A DNA stretch of 64,000 nucleotides from Halalkalibacillus sediminis (GCF_002844535.1 NZ_PJNH01000002.1:186001-250000); one strand, 5' to 3'; positions 11,622 to 20,582 are shown, numbered from the stretch's first letter. Numbers and translations: made by a program. The notes: generated by a model not told the origin, from the letters alone.

Positions 11622-12902
11622 GTGTCTAAATCAATGACGATTGCGGAGTTGGGAACAAAGACGCTGAAGGATTTATATGCTTTGGCGCGCGAATTAGGTG
11701 TTTCTTATTACGCAAAATTATCAAAAAAGGAATTAATATTTGCTATTTTAAAAGCGCAAGCTGAGAAAGACGGAAATCTTTTTGTGGATGGTGTGCTTGA
11801 GATCATCCAGTCTGAAGGGTTCGGTTTCTTACGTCCGATCAACTATGCGCCGAGTGCGGAGGATATTTATATTTCTGCGTCGCAGATCAGACGTTTCGAT
11901 CTTCGTAACGGGGATCTTGTCTCTGGTAAAGCGCGACCGCCGAAAGAAAATGAGCGTTACTTCGGATTGCTTCACGTGGATGCGGTGAACGGTGACGATC
12001 CTGAGAGTGCGAAGGAGCGTATCCACTTTCCAGGTCTGACGGCTCTTTATCCTGATCGTAAGATGAATCTTGAAACTAAATCGAAAGTCCTTTCTACTAG
12101 AATTATGGACATGATGGCTCCGGTTGGTTTTGGACAACGTGGTCTGATCGTTGCTCCACCTAAAGCAGGTAAAACTATGATTTTAAAAGAAATCGCGAAC
12201 AGCGTTTCTGAAAATCATCCACATGCAAAGCTAATCATCCTTCTGATCGACGAGCGTCCTGAGGAAGTGACGGACATCGAGCGTTCGGTCGCAGATGATG
12301 TGGATGTAGTCAGTTCGACTTTCGATGAAGTACCTGAAAACCACATCAAAGTGTCTGAGCTAGTTCTTGAGCGCGCGATGCGCCTAGTTGAACATAAGCA
12401 GGACGTCATTATTTTAATGGATAGTATTACGAGACTTGCTCGTGCATATAACTTGGTAATTCCACCGAGTGGTAGAACGTTATCTGGTGGTATCGATCCG
12501 GCATCTTTCCACCGTCCGAAGAGATTCTTTGGTGCTGCGCGTAATATCGAAGAAGGTGGTAGCATGACCATCCTTGCTACTGCACTTGTTGATACTGGCT
12601 CACGCATGGATGACGTCATCTATGAAGAGTTCAAAGGAACAGGTAACATGGAATTACACTTGGATCGTAAATTGGCTGATCGCCGTATTTTCCCAGCAAT
12701 CGACATTTTACATTCTGGTACTCGAAAAGAAGAACTTCTCATGCCAAAAGAGCAGTTGGATAAAATGTGGGCGATCCGTAAAATGATGCAGGATCATCAC
12801 GATTTCTCTGAGCGTTTCCGTCGTAGATTACGTGGATCGAAGAACAATGATGAGTTTTTCAAAATCATGGACGATGAGATGAAAGGGAAGAAAGAAAAAT
12901 AA
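11622..12902 (+). CDS. rho: Transcription termination factor Rho
   Basis: 426 residues, hexameric RNA-dependent ATPase/translocase. N-terminal helical domain with SVSYYAKLSKKELI-like segment, RNA-binding cold-shock-like fold (GFGFLRPINYAPSAEDIYIS), Walker A APPKAGKT near residue 180, Walker B VIILMDSITRLARAYN, and the C-terminal translocation region. GTG start at 11622 with a weak GAGTGGTG ribosome site. Followed by rpmE with its own promoter. Confidence 0.96.
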   Translation: MSKSMTIAELGTKTLKDLYALARELGVSYYAKLSKKELIFAILKAQAEKDGNLFVDGVLEIIQSEGFGFLRPINYAPSAEDIYISASQIRRFDLRNGDLVSGKARPPKENERYFGLLHVDAVNGDDPESAKERIHFPGLTALYPDRKMNLETKSKVLSTRIMDMMAPVGFGQRGLIVAPPKAGKTMILKEIANSVSENHPHAKLIILLIDERPEEVTDIERSVADDVDVVSSTFDEVPENHIKVSELVLERAMRLVEHKQDVIILMDSITRLARAYNLVIPPSGRTLSGGIDPASFHRPKRFFGAARNIEEGGSMTILATALVDTGSRMDDVIYEEFKGTGNMELHLDRKLADRRIFPAIDILHSGTRKEELLMPKEQLDKMWAIRKMMQDHHDFSERFRRRLRGSKNNDEFFKIMDDEMKGKKEK

Positions 12903-12937
12903 TCGACATTGAGTCTATAGGAGTATTCAAAAACTCC

Positions 12938-12966
12938 TTGCAAAAGACAGACTCAGTTGGTATAAT
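12938..12966 (+). promoter_or_regulatory. Sigma-A promoter of rpmE
   Basis: TTGCAA (12938-12943), 17-nt spacer, perfect TATAAT (12961-12966). The roughly 90-nt leader contains a small hairpin CCGTC-ATAAAA-GACGG. A stem TGAGTCT / AGACTCA (12909-12956) at the end of rho overlaps the promoter. Confidence 0.8.
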
Positions 12967-13063
12967 TCTTCTGTGTGAAAATAATAGACGACTTCCGTCA
13001 TAAAAGACGGTGTTTATGAAAAAACTCTGTTTCCGAAGTGATTCAGGGCAAGGAGGGTAAAAC

Positions 13064-13309
13064 ATGAAGCAGGAAATTCATCCGGAATACCGTAAAGTTG
13101 TATTTTTAGATACAAGCTCTGATTTCAAATTCTTGAGTGGTTCTACTTTAGAATCAGAAGAAACAATCGAATGGGAAGACGGTAACACGTACCCATTGAT
13201 TCGCGTTGAAATCAGCTCGGCTTCACACCCATTCTACACTGGTAAGCAAAAAGCTGACAAAGTCGGTGGCCGTGTAGATCGCTTCAAGAAGAAATATAAC
13301 ATGAACTAA
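13064..13309 (+). CDS. rpmE2: 50S ribosomal protein L31 type B (zinc-free)
   Basis: 81 residues. The sequence ([39 protein letters not shown]) is the type B (C-minus, YtiA-like) L31; it has no Cys-X-X-Cys zinc site. It occupies the rho-tdk slot where B. subtilis has the zinc-binding RpmE. RBS AAGGAGGG. Strong own promoter and a large downstream terminator make it a single-gene unit. Confidence 0.93.
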   Translation: MKQEIHPEYRKVVFLDTSSDFKFLSGSTLESEETIEWEDGNTYPLIRVEISSASHPFYTGKQKADKVGGRVDRFKKKYNMN

Positions 13310-13332
13310 GTGTGAGCTAGCTAACAAAGAAG

Positions 13333-13421
13333 CTGACCGATTATTCGGCTCTTCACCAAAAATAGATGATAATTTTTATTTTCTTACTTTTGGTGGATAG
13401 CAAGATCGGTCAGTTTTTTTT
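13333..13421 (+). terminator. Long terminator after rpmE with alternative pairing
   Basis: Outer stem CTGACCGAT (13333-13341) / ATCGGTCAG (13405-13413), inner stem CACCAAAA (13354-13361) / TTTTGGTG (13388-13395), then eight T. The left arm can instead form a short hairpin CCGA-TTAT-TCGG (13337-13348). Confidence 0.8.
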
Positions 13422-13517
13422 ATACTTAAATGAGTGTTGAATAATGACGGTTATTGTAAAAAAAACACATTTATAAGCAATAAAGATTAATTAAACAATA
13501 AATGAGGTGCTCTATTC

Positions 13518-14141
13518 ATGATGTATGTGATGAAGCAAAATGGATGGCTCGAGGTCATCTGCGGCAGTATGTTTTCAGGAAAATCCGAAGAGTTGATCCG
13601 ACGTGTACGCCGTGCTACATATGGGAATCAAACGATTCGAGTATTCAAGCCTGCTATCGATGACAGGTACGACGGGGAGTCAGTTGTTTCGCATAATGGG
13701 AATTCAATTATTGCTAGACCGGTTGATTCTTCAGCGGATATTGAAGACTTTATTGATGAAACGGTAGACATAGTAGGGATCGATGAAGTCCAATTCTTCG
13801 ATGAAGGTGTCGTTGAAGTGGCTCAAAACCTTGCTGACCGTGGCATCCGTGTAATTACTGCTGGGCTGGACCAAGACTTCCGCGGGGAGCCATTTGGTGT
13901 AATGCCAGCTTTGATGACTTTAAGTGAAAACGTGACAAAGTTGAATGCGATCTGCCCGATTTGCGGAGCACCTGCGAGCAGAACGCAGCGTCTGATTGAC
14001 GGGAAACCTGCGAGTTATGATGATCCGGTTATTCTTGTAGGAGCGTCGGAATCTTATGAGCCGCGTTGCCGTCACCATCATGAGGTACCCAACCACCCGA
14101 GAACGTCCCAGAATAAAACGGCTGAGGGTTATTCAAAATAA
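13518..14141 (+). CDS. tdk: Thymidine kinase
   Basis: 207 residues; salvage phosphorylation of thymidine. Walker [11 protein letters not shown] (residues 16-25), catalytic Glu in GIDEVQFF near residue 90, lasso/zinc region CPICG and RCRHHHEV (His in place of one Cys ligand). ATG 13518 follows GAGGTG by 9 nt. Flanked by terminators, so transcribed alone. Confidence 0.94.
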   Translation: MMYVMKQNGWLEVICGSMFSGKSEELIRRVRRATYGNQTIRVFKPAIDDRYDGESVVSHNGNSIIARPVDSSADIEDFIDETVDIVGIDEVQFFDEGVVEVAQNLADRGIRVITAGLDQDFRGEPFGVMPALMTLSENVTKLNAICPICGAPASRTQRLIDGKPASYDDPVILVGASESYEPRCRHHHEVPNHPRTSQNKTAEGYSK

Positions 14142-14152
14142 TTGCCCAAGAT

Positions 14153-14187
14153 CCTAACCGGCGTGTCACCGCTCGGTTAGGTTTTTT
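14153..14187 (+). terminator. Terminator of tdk
   Basis: Perfect CCTAACCG / CGGTTAGG stem with 13-nt loop and six T. Confidence 0.9.
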
Positions 14188-14203
14188 ATGCTCAATATTT
14201 TTA

Positions 14204-14293
14204 TACTTTAAGATTAACTTTGTTAAAGGATTAAAGTATGTGAAAACAAAGGCTTTCGCCATTAGGACTTGGCGATAAGCCAAGTTTTTCTCA
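14204..14293 (+). repeat. Dispersed structured element, copy B
   Basis: Same family as copy A. Module 1 TACTTTAA/TTAAAGTA with inner TTAAC-TTT-GTTAA; module 2 hairpin ACTTGGC (14267-14273) / GCCAAGT (14279-14285) plus T-run, mutually exclusive with GGCTTTCGCCA (14251-14261) / TGGCGATAAGCC (14270-14281). It lies 17 nt past the tdk terminator and upstream of the prfA promoter. Confidence 0.9.
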
Positions 14294-14343
14294 TAAAAAA
14301 GAACTTGGGTTTTGGGCGGAAAATTACACTTTCTGGGTGTACT

Positions 14344-14372
14344 TTGACGGTAGCTCAAGGCTATAATATAAT
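14344..14372 (+). promoter_or_regulatory. Sigma-A promoter of prfA
   Basis: TTGACG (14344-14349), 17-nt spacer, TATAAT (14367-14372), 32 nt before the prfA start. Confidence 0.8.
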
Positions 14373-14404
14373 AGGAATGTTATGAAAGAAGAGGTGGACG
14401 TTAC

Positions 14405-15475
14405 ATGTTAGAAAAGTTGCAGGGGCTGGAGGATCGTTACAACAAGCTGACTGAGCTGTTGATGGATCCAGAGGTCATTGGTGATTCGAATAAATTGCGC
14501 GAGTACTCAAAGGAGCAGTCGGACTTACAGCCGATCGTGGAGAAGTACCGCGAGTATAAAGATGTTACGCAGCAAATTGAAGATGCGAAGACGATGTTGA
14601 ATGAGGAATCTGACGACGACGTTAAAGAGATGGCTCAGGAGGAACTGAAGGAACTTGAACCACAAGTGGAACCGCTTGAGAAGGAGTTGAAGCTTCTTCT
14701 GATTCCGAAAGATCCTAACGATGATAAAAACGTCATCATGGAAATCCGTGGAGCTGCAGGTGGTGAAGAAGCTGCATTGTTCGCAGCGAATCTTTACCGT
14801 TTGTACAGCCGTTTCGCCGAGATGAAGGGCTGGAAGACGGAAGTAATCGAACTGCATGAAGCGGATATGGGCGGTTATAAGGAAATCATCTTCATGATCA
14901 ACGGGAGAGGTGCATTCTCGAACCTGAAATATGAAAATGGTGCACACCGTGTACAACGTGTTCCTGAAACGGAATCTGGCGGGCGTATCCATACGTCGAC
15001 AGCAACGGTTGCTGTACTTCCTGAAGCGGAAGAGGTCGAAGTCGATATCCATGAAAAAGATATCCGCGTCGATACATTCGCATCCAGTGGACCTGGGGGA
15101 CAGAGTGTAAATACGACGATGTCTGCTGTCCGTTTGACGCACGAACCAACTGGCACAGTCGTCTCTTGTCAGGATGAGAAATCCCAGATCAAGAACAAAG
15201 AGAAAGCGATGAAAGTGTTGCGCGCACGTATTTATGAAAATGTCAGGCGGGAAGAGCAAGCGAAGTACGATGAAACTCGTAAGTCAGCTGTAGGTACGGG
15301 CGACCGTTCGGAACGTATCCGCACGTACAACTATCCGCAGAACCGTGTGACCGACCACCGCATCGGCCTTACAATCAACAAACTCGACCAGATCATGGAA
15401 GGGAAGCTCGAAGAATTCATCGATGCTCTTTTCCTTGAAGAACAAACGAAACGCTTAGAGGAAATCAGCGAATAA
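14405..15475 (+). CDS. prfA: Peptide chain release factor 1
   Basis: 356 residues; reads UAA/UAG and releases the peptide. GGQ motif in [20 protein letters not shown]-like segment (the Gln is the substrate of PrmC); domain 3 with [16 protein letters not shown]. Ends one base before prmC, so the two are translationally coupled. Confidence 0.97.
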   Translation: MLEKLQGLEDRYNKLTELLMDPEVIGDSNKLREYSKEQSDLQPIVEKYREYKDVTQQIEDAKTMLNEESDDDVKEMAQEELKELEPQVEPLEKELKLLLIPKDPNDDKNVIMEIRGAAGGEEAALFAANLYRLYSRFAEMKGWKTEVIELHEADMGGYKEIIFMINGRGAFSNLKYENGAHRVQRVPETESGGRIHTSTATVAVLPEAEEVEVDIHEKDIRVDTFASSGPGGQSVNTTMSAVRLTHEPTGTVVSCQDEKSQIKNKEKAMKVLRARIYENVRREEQAKYDETRKSAVGTGDRSERIRTYNYPQNRVTDHRIGLTINKLDQIMEGKLEEFIDALFLEEQTKRLEEISE

Positions 15476-15476
15476 A

Positions 15477-16331
15477 ATGATGAATGCACGAATGATAGAT
15501 GTCCGAAAGTGGGCATCTTCTTTTTTAGAAAAAAATGGGCGCGAGAGCCGTGTGGCGGACTTGATGTTGATGCATCTGCTCCAGGTCGAGTGGAGTGAGT
15601 TCTTGATGATGCAGCAAGACGAACTTTCTGAGGATGTCTATCGGCAACTGCAGCTTTGGGTAGAGGAACACGCTGCGACTGGGAAGCCTTTGGAACACTT
15701 TACGAATGAAGCGGAATTTTACGGTCGGAAGTTTTATGTAGATAAACACGTGCTGATTCCGCGGCCAGAGACTGAAGAGTTAGTTGTGGAAGTGATAGAA
15801 CAGCTTCGTGATCGTACGGATGATTTAGTGATTGCTGATTTAGGCACAGGTAGTGGTGTGATTGCATTGACGCTGAAGGCTGAACTGAGGGAGGCCGAAG
15901 TGTACGCGACGGACTTTTCCGAAAATGCTCTACGTGTCGCTCGGAAGAACGCGAACCTGTTAGGTGAGGACGTCCATTTTTATCAAGGTGATTTTTTACA
16001 ACCGTTGATGATTAATGATGTGGCGCCTAATGTGGTAGTCTCGAACCCACCTTATATCCCTGAAAGTGAGCGCGTGCGTTTGTCAGAAACTGTGTTGCAT
16101 GACCCAGGTGTAGCGCTGTTCGCAGATTCGGATGGTCTCGCTGCCTATGAGATGATCATCGGCCAGGTCATGCAGCTCGGTAAGCGACCTGAATTAGTTG
16201 TTTTTGAAATTGGACATGATCAAGGCGAAAGTGTGCCAGCTTTGATTCGCGCTATTGATCGTGAGGCAAACGTGCGCGTAGTTAAAGATATTAATGGGAA
16301 AGACCGGATTGTCGTCTGGCACGTCGGGTGA
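15477..16331 (+). CDS. prmC: Release factor glutamine N5-methyltransferase
   Basis: 284 residues; methylates the GGQ glutamine of release factors using SAM. N-terminal helical RF-binding domain, SAM-binding loop DLGTGSGVIALTL, catalytic NPPY in VVSNPPYIPES. ATG 15477 or 15480 overlaps the prfA ribosomal exit. Its TGA stop forms the beginning of the 21-nt repeat array at locus 3. Confidence 0.95.
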   Translation: MMNARMIDVRKWASSFLEKNGRESRVADLMLMHLLQVEWSEFLMMQQDELSEDVYRQLQLWVEEHAATGKPLEHFTNEAEFYGRKFYVDKHVLIPRPETEELVVEVIEQLRDRTDDLVIADLGTGSGVIALTLKAELREAEVYATDFSENALRVARKNANLLGEDVHFYQGDFLQPLMINDVAPNVVVSNPPYIPESERVRLSETVLHDPGVALFADSDGLAAYEMIIGQVMQLGKRPELVVFEIGHDQGESVPALIRAIDREANVRVVKDINGKDRIVVWHVG

Positions 16332-16538
16332 GTCAGGGTTTAACTGCCTGAGTCTGCGATTAATCTCTCCGAGTCTGCGAATAATCTCTCCGAGTCTGTG
16401 ATTAGCTCTCATGAGTCTGCGATTATCCGGTGTGAGTCCGCAGTTAGCTGCGGTAAGTCCGCGATTATCCTCTGAGTGTTGGATAATCTCGCCTGAGTGT
16501 TAGATAACCCAATCTAACTGTTAGATTCGCACAAAACT
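16330..16538. repeat. 21-nt-period repeat array, locus 3 (GAGTC type)
   Basis: Ten units; after the first (20 nt) starts are at 16350, 16371, 16392, 16413, 16434, 16455, 16476, 16497 and 16518, all 21 nt apart. Early units carry the core GAGTCYGCGATTA; the last three switch to GTGTTRGATAA. The array fills the whole space between the prmC stop codon and the bidirectional terminator. Confidence 0.92.
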
Positions 16539-16572
16539 AAAAGGGATGTGACCCAGATCACATCCCTTTTTT
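16539..16572. terminator. Bidirectional terminator between prmC and the GNAT gene
   Basis: Perfect 13-pair stem AAAAGGGATGTGA / TCACATCCCTTTT, loop CCCAGA, T-runs on both strands. The stop codon of the minus-strand GNAT gene lies within its right arm. Confidence 0.92.
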
Positions 16573-17106
16573 CCATTCTTCTGCAAGCATCCCATATACA
16601 ATATGATCGACGTAATGGTCATACAACCTCTCTGCTGCCCGGATGCGTCCTTCCTTGACATAGCCGAGTCGCTCCGGCACAGCACGACTCTTCACATTTC
16701 CTTCAGCTGCACGGATCTCAACTTTATTCATTTTCAACTCATCTAACGCGTAATCAGTCAAAGCCCGCGCCACGCGAGTGATAATTCCTTGGCCCTGATA
16801 TTTTTCACTCAACCAGTACCCCATCTTAGCAATCCGGTTCGTCCAATCTAAATCATTGAACCCACCGACGCCCACAATTTCTCCACGGAATAAAATGACG
16901 ACATTCTTATTTTTACTGTCAGCGTAGCCCTTCTTACACGCATCGATAAAACGCTTCGTATCATCGACACTCTTCGTGATATCCACAAACCCGAGCCATT
17001 CCCGCAAATAATCACGCGCCCCGTCGATCAGTCGAAACACTTCTTCTTCATCCCCATACTCGATCAGACGCAAACTCAAATCCTCATCGATTTTATGCTC
17101 AAACAC
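16558..17106 (-). CDS. GNAT N-acetyltransferase, RimJ/RimL type
   Basis: 182 residues. Acetyl-CoA fold with the pyrophosphate loop YQGQGIITRVARALTDYAL and a C-terminal AAERLYDHYVDHIVYGML segment typical of RimL/YdaF-type N-terminal or small-molecule acetyltransferases. GTG start at 17106 with TAGGGGG upstream on the minus strand. It opposes prmC and is divergent from spoIIR. Substrate unknown. Confidence 0.85.
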   Translation of the reverse strand: MFEHKIDEDLSLRLIEYGDEEEVFRLIDGARDYLREWLGFVDITKSVDDTKRFIDACKKGYADSKNKNVVILFRGEIVGVGGFNDLDWTNRIAKMGYWLSEKYQGQGIITRVARALTDYALDELKMNKVEIRAAEGNVKSRAVPERLGYVKEGRIRAAERLYDHYVDHIVYGMLAEEWKKGM

Positions 17107-17157
17107 GGCGCAGCCCCCTACCTTAGAAAATTAAAAACTATCATATCACAAATCTAT

Positions 17158-17187
17158 GTATAGAACATCCCCTCCCTGGCAATCATG
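17158..17187 (+). promoter_or_regulatory. Sigma-F promoter of spoIIR
   Basis: GTATA (17158-17162), 15-nt spacer, GGCAATCATG (17178-17187): one mismatch to the forespore consensus GYATA-N15-GGNNANAHTR. Confidence 0.8.
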
Positions 17188-17219
17188 TGATTACTAGATT
17201 ACGAGAGGGAGCGAAGAAC

Positions 17220-17798
17220 ATGAAATATACAATTGCCATCATTTTATTATTAATCATTTTTCAAGTAGCTTACACCGAAACTGTCGCAGAACCCCAGGAC
17301 GACTACCAAGTCATCCCTGATGAAGCGATCCGATTACGAATATTAGCCAATTCGAACAGTGACGAAGATCAAACGATCAAAAGGCAAGTTCGTGACGATG
17401 TGAATGAACAGATCACCGAATGGGTCGAAGAGCTGACATCGATTGAGGATGCTCGCTCAATAATTCAAACACGCCTAGGCGAGATAGAAGCGATCGCCCA
17501 AGCTACTGCAGGTCAACAAGCAGTCTCGGTTTCTTATGGCCCAGTCGAGTTTCCTTCAAAAGTGTATGATACTTTCGTTTATCCTGGTGGAACTTATGAG
17601 GCAGTCCTTATCGAAATTGGCGACGGTCTGGGCGACAACTGGTGGTGCGTATTGTTTCCTCCATTATGCTTCGTAGACTTCGCAGACGGAACGACGGTGC
17701 TCGACCATGACGAAGAGGAGCAAGATGAAGAACCCGAAGTTAAATTCTTTCTTTGGGAGTGGTTGAAGAAAATATTCGGTGCACTGAACGGAGACTGA
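17220..17798 (+). CDS. spoIIR: Stage II sporulation protein R (SpoIIR)
   Basis: 192 residues. Secreted forespore signalling protein that triggers processing of pro-sigma-E by SpoIIGA in the mother cell. N-terminal signal/anchor (about 4-20), then the conserved EAIRLRILANSNSDEDQTIKR block and the VYDTFVYPGGTYEAVLIEIG and NWWCVLFPPLCF regions. ATG 17220 has GAGAGGG 10 nt upstream and lies downstream of the sigma-F start point; an earlier in-frame start at 17187 would be inside the promoter. The C-terminal tail is acidic. Confidence 0.93.
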   Translation: MKYTIAIILLLIIFQVAYTETVAEPQDDYQVIPDEAIRLRILANSNSDEDQTIKRQVRDDVNEQITEWVEELTSIEDARSIIQTRLGEIEAIAQATAGQQAVSVSYGPVEFPSKVYDTFVYPGGTYEAVLIEIGDGLGDNWWCVLFPPLCFVDFADGTTVLDHDEEEQDEEPEVKFFLWEWLKKIFGALNGD

Positions 17799-17959
17799 CC
17801 TAAGCACGAAAAGAGATGCGCAACATATTTTTAAAAAATAAAACTTACGAAGCGAAGCAGAAATTGAACGCCAAAGCATTCATATTTTCCTATCGAAATG
17901 ATTCATATCTTTCTACTGAACTTCATAGGTTAATAGAAATAAGGTAGAGGTGAGAGAAA

Positions 17960-18361
17960 ATGGTGAAAATTTCAAAGGCAAAAGAACAATCTGAAGCAGT
18001 GATTGAGGAGTTTTTCCAAACGCGAGTAGGGAAGCAGGAAACCTGGGAACATGAATATGGCTATTTTCTAGAACTCGAAGGAGAACGGATCGGATTTTTC
18101 GTGTTGTATCCACTTGAAGGTGGCGGTTGCTGGTTGCGTCGCCTGATGATGTGTCAGGGAATCAAGCCTGCGGCATATGTGATGGCATTTGATTGGGCCG
18201 CAGAGAAAGCTACAAGCTTAGGCTATGAAAGTATTTATGTTCATGCGCGAACCGAAGAGGCTGTACCTTTGCTGGAAATGAACCGTTTCAAACAAACGGA
18301 AAATCCAGGAGTCGACATGGAGGATGAAGTAGATTGGTATATGAGAAGATTGAACAGATAA
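17960..18361 (+). CDS. YwlB-like GNAT acetyltransferase
   Basis: 133 residues. Short acetyltransferase-like protein with FFVLYPLEGGGCWLRRLMM, where the central strand should be, and a C-terminal EAVPLLEMNRFKQTENPG resembling the GNAT FYEKxGF motif. B. subtilis has ywlB, an acetyltransferase homologue, at this position between spoIIR and ywlC. RBS GAGGTGAGAG before ATG 17960. Function unknown. Confidence 0.75.
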   Translation: MVKISKAKEQSEAVIEEFFQTRVGKQETWEHEYGYFLELEGERIGFFVLYPLEGGGCWLRRLMMCQGIKPAAYVMAFDWAAEKATSLGYESIYVHARTEEAVPLLEMNRFKQTENPGVDMEDEVDWYMRRLNR

Positions 18362-18450
18362 TTCGGTCGAGAATCGTCACACTATCGATTTCGTTGAAAG
18401 TTTCTGTTTTTTTAAGCATAATGAAAGAAAACGCTTAAAGGAGAAACATT

Positions 18451-19482
18451 ATGAGTGAACCACGCGAAACGAAGGTGTGGCAAGTGAATCAGCACGAGCA
18501 CCTGATGCATGACCCGAAAATAAAAGAAGCGGCGAACTGGTTGCGCAATGGGAAGTTGGTAGCTTTTCCAACCGAGACCGTTTACGGATTAGGTGCTGAT
18601 GCTACCGATGAACGTGCTGTTGCACAGATCTTTGAAGCGAAGGGACGACCGGCGGATAACCCACTGATCGTTCATATCGGCCATCGTCAAACCATTGGTG
18701 ATTATGTAAAAAAAGTCCCGGATCATGCGACAAAGTTGATGGATGAATTTTGGCCAGGACCACTGACAATTATCTTAGAAGCGGAAAAAGAATTTGCTGA
18801 TAACGTGACAGCTGGGCTCGATACCGTGGGAATTCGTATGCCGAATAATTCCCACGCTTTAGCACTGTTGCAAGTAAGTCGTATTCCGGTCGCTGCCCCA
18901 AGCGCGAACCGTTCAGGGAAACCAAGCCCGACCACAGCTGATCATGTTTATGACGATTTGAACGGACGGATTGATGGAATCGTCGATGGTGGAAGAACCG
19001 GCGTCGGCTTGGAGTCGACCGTGATCGATTGTACTTCAGATGTCCCGGTGATCCTTAGGCCTGGCGGTGTGACTCGTGAAGATATCGAGTCTGTTTTAGG
19101 TGAAGTCGAGGTCGCTCACGAAGAAGATGAAAAGCCTAAATCACCCGGCATGAAATATAAACATTACGCCCCGGACAGTCCCGTTTGGCTGGTCGAAGGC
19201 GGTGTGGAGAAAATGCGAAAGACATATGAAGATTTGCGAGCGGAAGGCCAGACGGTTGGATTGATGATCAGCCAGGAGCTAGCAGATGAACTAGGGGTAG
19301 ACTCTGAATTGATTCTAGGATCCCGTGAAAATGTGACCGATTTGACGGGTCACCTTTATGACACTCTTCGAAAAGTCGACACGATGGCTGTAGATGTCGT
19401 TCTTGCAGAATCGTTTTCTCGCGAGGGAATCGGAGAAGCCTTGATGAACCGATTAGAACGAGCAGCAACGAAAATTATATAA
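18451..19482 (+). CDS. tsaC: L-threonylcarbamoyladenylate synthase (Sua5/YwlC)
   Basis: 343 residues, the long Sua5-type form. It makes threonylcarbamoyl-AMP from threonine, bicarbonate and ATP for the tRNA t6A modification. N-terminal YrdC domain (about 25-210) with FPTETVYGLGADA, KGRPADNPLIVHI, and SANRSGKPSPT; C-terminal Sua5 domain (about 235-343) beginning SPGMKYKHYAP. RBS AAAGGAG. Followed by a perfect terminator. Confidence 0.95.
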   Translation: MSEPRETKVWQVNQHEHLMHDPKIKEAANWLRNGKLVAFPTETVYGLGADATDERAVAQIFEAKGRPADNPLIVHIGHRQTIGDYVKKVPDHATKLMDEFWPGPLTIILEAEKEFADNVTAGLDTVGIRMPNNSHALALLQVSRIPVAAPSANRSGKPSPTTADHVYDDLNGRIDGIVDGGRTGVGLESTVIDCTSDVPVILRPGGVTREDIESVLGEVEVAHEEDEKPKSPGMKYKHYAPDSPVWLVEGGVEKMRKTYEDLRAEGQTVGLMISQELADELGVDSELILGSRENVTDLTGHLYDTLRKVDTMAVDVVLAESFSREGIGEALMNRLERAATKII

Positions 19483-19493
19483 ATCAGAAGTGG

Positions 19494-19521
19494 AAACTCC
19501 TGTCCGACGACAGGAGTTTTT
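19494..19521 (+). terminator. Terminator of tsaC/ywlC
   Basis: Perfect AAACTCCTGTC / GACAGGAGTTT, loop CGAC, T-run. Confidence 0.93.
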
Positions 19522-19574
19522 GATTTAAGTAAGGCTTGGTGGGTAATTGTCTAGCTCGAGCACTGTTCTAAAGT

Positions 19575-19780
19575 CACGGGCATACGCCGAAACTCACGGG
19601 AGAGGGGCTCGTATCCACGGACAAATGCTGAAAGCCACGGGAAAGGAGCATGAATTCACGGGCAAGATGCCGAAAGTCACTGGAAAGGAGCATGAATTCA
19701 CGGTTAAGATGCAGAAAGCCACGGGAAAGGAGCTCGAATCACGGGCAAATGCTGAAACTTACGGGAATGTAGGGATTCAT
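19575..19780. repeat. 21-nt-period repeat array, locus 4 (CACGGG type, dimeric)
   Basis: Ten units starting at 19575, 19595, 19616, 19636, 19657, 19678, 19699, 19720, 19740 and 19760 (spacing 20 or 21). Two unit types alternate, CACGGGAAAGGAGC... and CACGGGCAAGATGC..., producing a 41-42 nt higher-order period. A 103-codon frame across it would encode heptads such as ATGKEHE, but it has no ribosome site and I treat it as spurious. The rest of 19483-19896 is the ywlC terminator and plain AT-rich DNA. Confidence 0.92.
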
Positions 19781-19896
19781 CCTATAGTTATTTTTCATAA
19801 AATTAGTTGTAAAAGAGTTGGTTCAATTTCTATAGTAATCGCCAAACTAAGGCTCTGAAAACAAAAGGCGGTGACACCTCAGTTCACTGCACCTAT

Positions 19897-20442
19897 CTAA
19901 TAAATCATCTGTAGCCCCAACACTAATAACACAGCGCCGCCGAATGCTTCGGAGTATTTTCCGAACAGGAAGCGTCCTTTTTTTGCTAAATAAATTCCGG
20001 CACCAGCGAGGATCATACTGACGATTCCGAACATCATGATGATGGCGAATTGATTGACGCCGAACATGCCGATGCTGAGCCCAACTGAGAAACTATCCAG
20101 ACTGACGGTGAATGCTATAAGGATCAGACCAGCTAATCTAACTTGGTCGAGCATATTTTTCTCTAAAACGGTTGCTACGATCATCTGCGCGCCGATGATG
20201 ATTAACATCCATCCCCCAACGATTTGTGCGATGACTCCTAGTTTGTGAGACAACATATGGCCGATTGTCATTCCGAGGAAAGGCATGAGGACGTGGAAAG
20301 CCCCTACGAGTGCGATGAATAAAACGAGAGGACGCATATTTTTTTTCATAAAACCGATTGATAAACTGACGGAAAAGGCATCCATTCCGACCGCCAGAGC
20401 TAAAAGGATAAATGGTATAAAACTATCGTATTGAAATGACAT
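19897..20442 (-). CDS. mntP: Manganese efflux pump MntP (YwlD)
   Basis: 181 residues, six predicted membrane helices in two inverted halves, each with the acidic-pore signature: GMDAFSVSLSIG near the N-terminus and SLDSFSVGLSIG in the second half. Exports Mn(II). RBS GGAGGT ahead of the minus-strand ATG. Position matches ywlD. I found no yybP-ykoY manganese riboswitch in its leader (20443-20580). Confidence 0.93.
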   Translation of the reverse strand: MSFQYDSFIPFILLALAVGMDAFSVSLSIGFMKKNMRPLVLFIALVGAFHVLMPFLGMTIGHMLSHKLGVIAQIVGGWMLIIIGAQMIVATVLEKNMLDQVRLAGLILIAFTVSLDSFSVGLSIGMFGVNQFAIIMMFGIVSMILAGAGIYLAKKGRFLFGKYSEAFGGAVLLVLGLQMIY

Positions 20443-20582
20443 GGGTGACCTCCTATTAGGGACATGCTATTTCAATTTATGCTCGCAATTGGAAAATTAG
20501 AAGAAATGATGGCTTTTCCAAGCATGCTTTTTTGAGGTTTGTACTAATTACTTAGTAAAGTGAATGGCCCAAAGGAAGGATA

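Noticed and set aside
14525-15259. 244-codon minus-strand frame
   Set aside because: Antisense to prfA, with implausible composition and no ribosome site.
17187-17219. Upstream start for spoIIR
   Set aside because: It overlaps the -10 box of the sigma-F promoter; ATG 17220 is downstream of the predicted transcript start.
19547-19858. Open frame of 103 codons with ATGKEHE-like heptads
   Set aside because: It is the translation of the 21-nt array at locus 4; no ribosome site, and period 21 automatically gives heptads.
20443-20580. Manganese (yybP-ykoY) riboswitch ahead of mntP
   Set aside because: I looked for the conserved core on the minus strand and did not find it.
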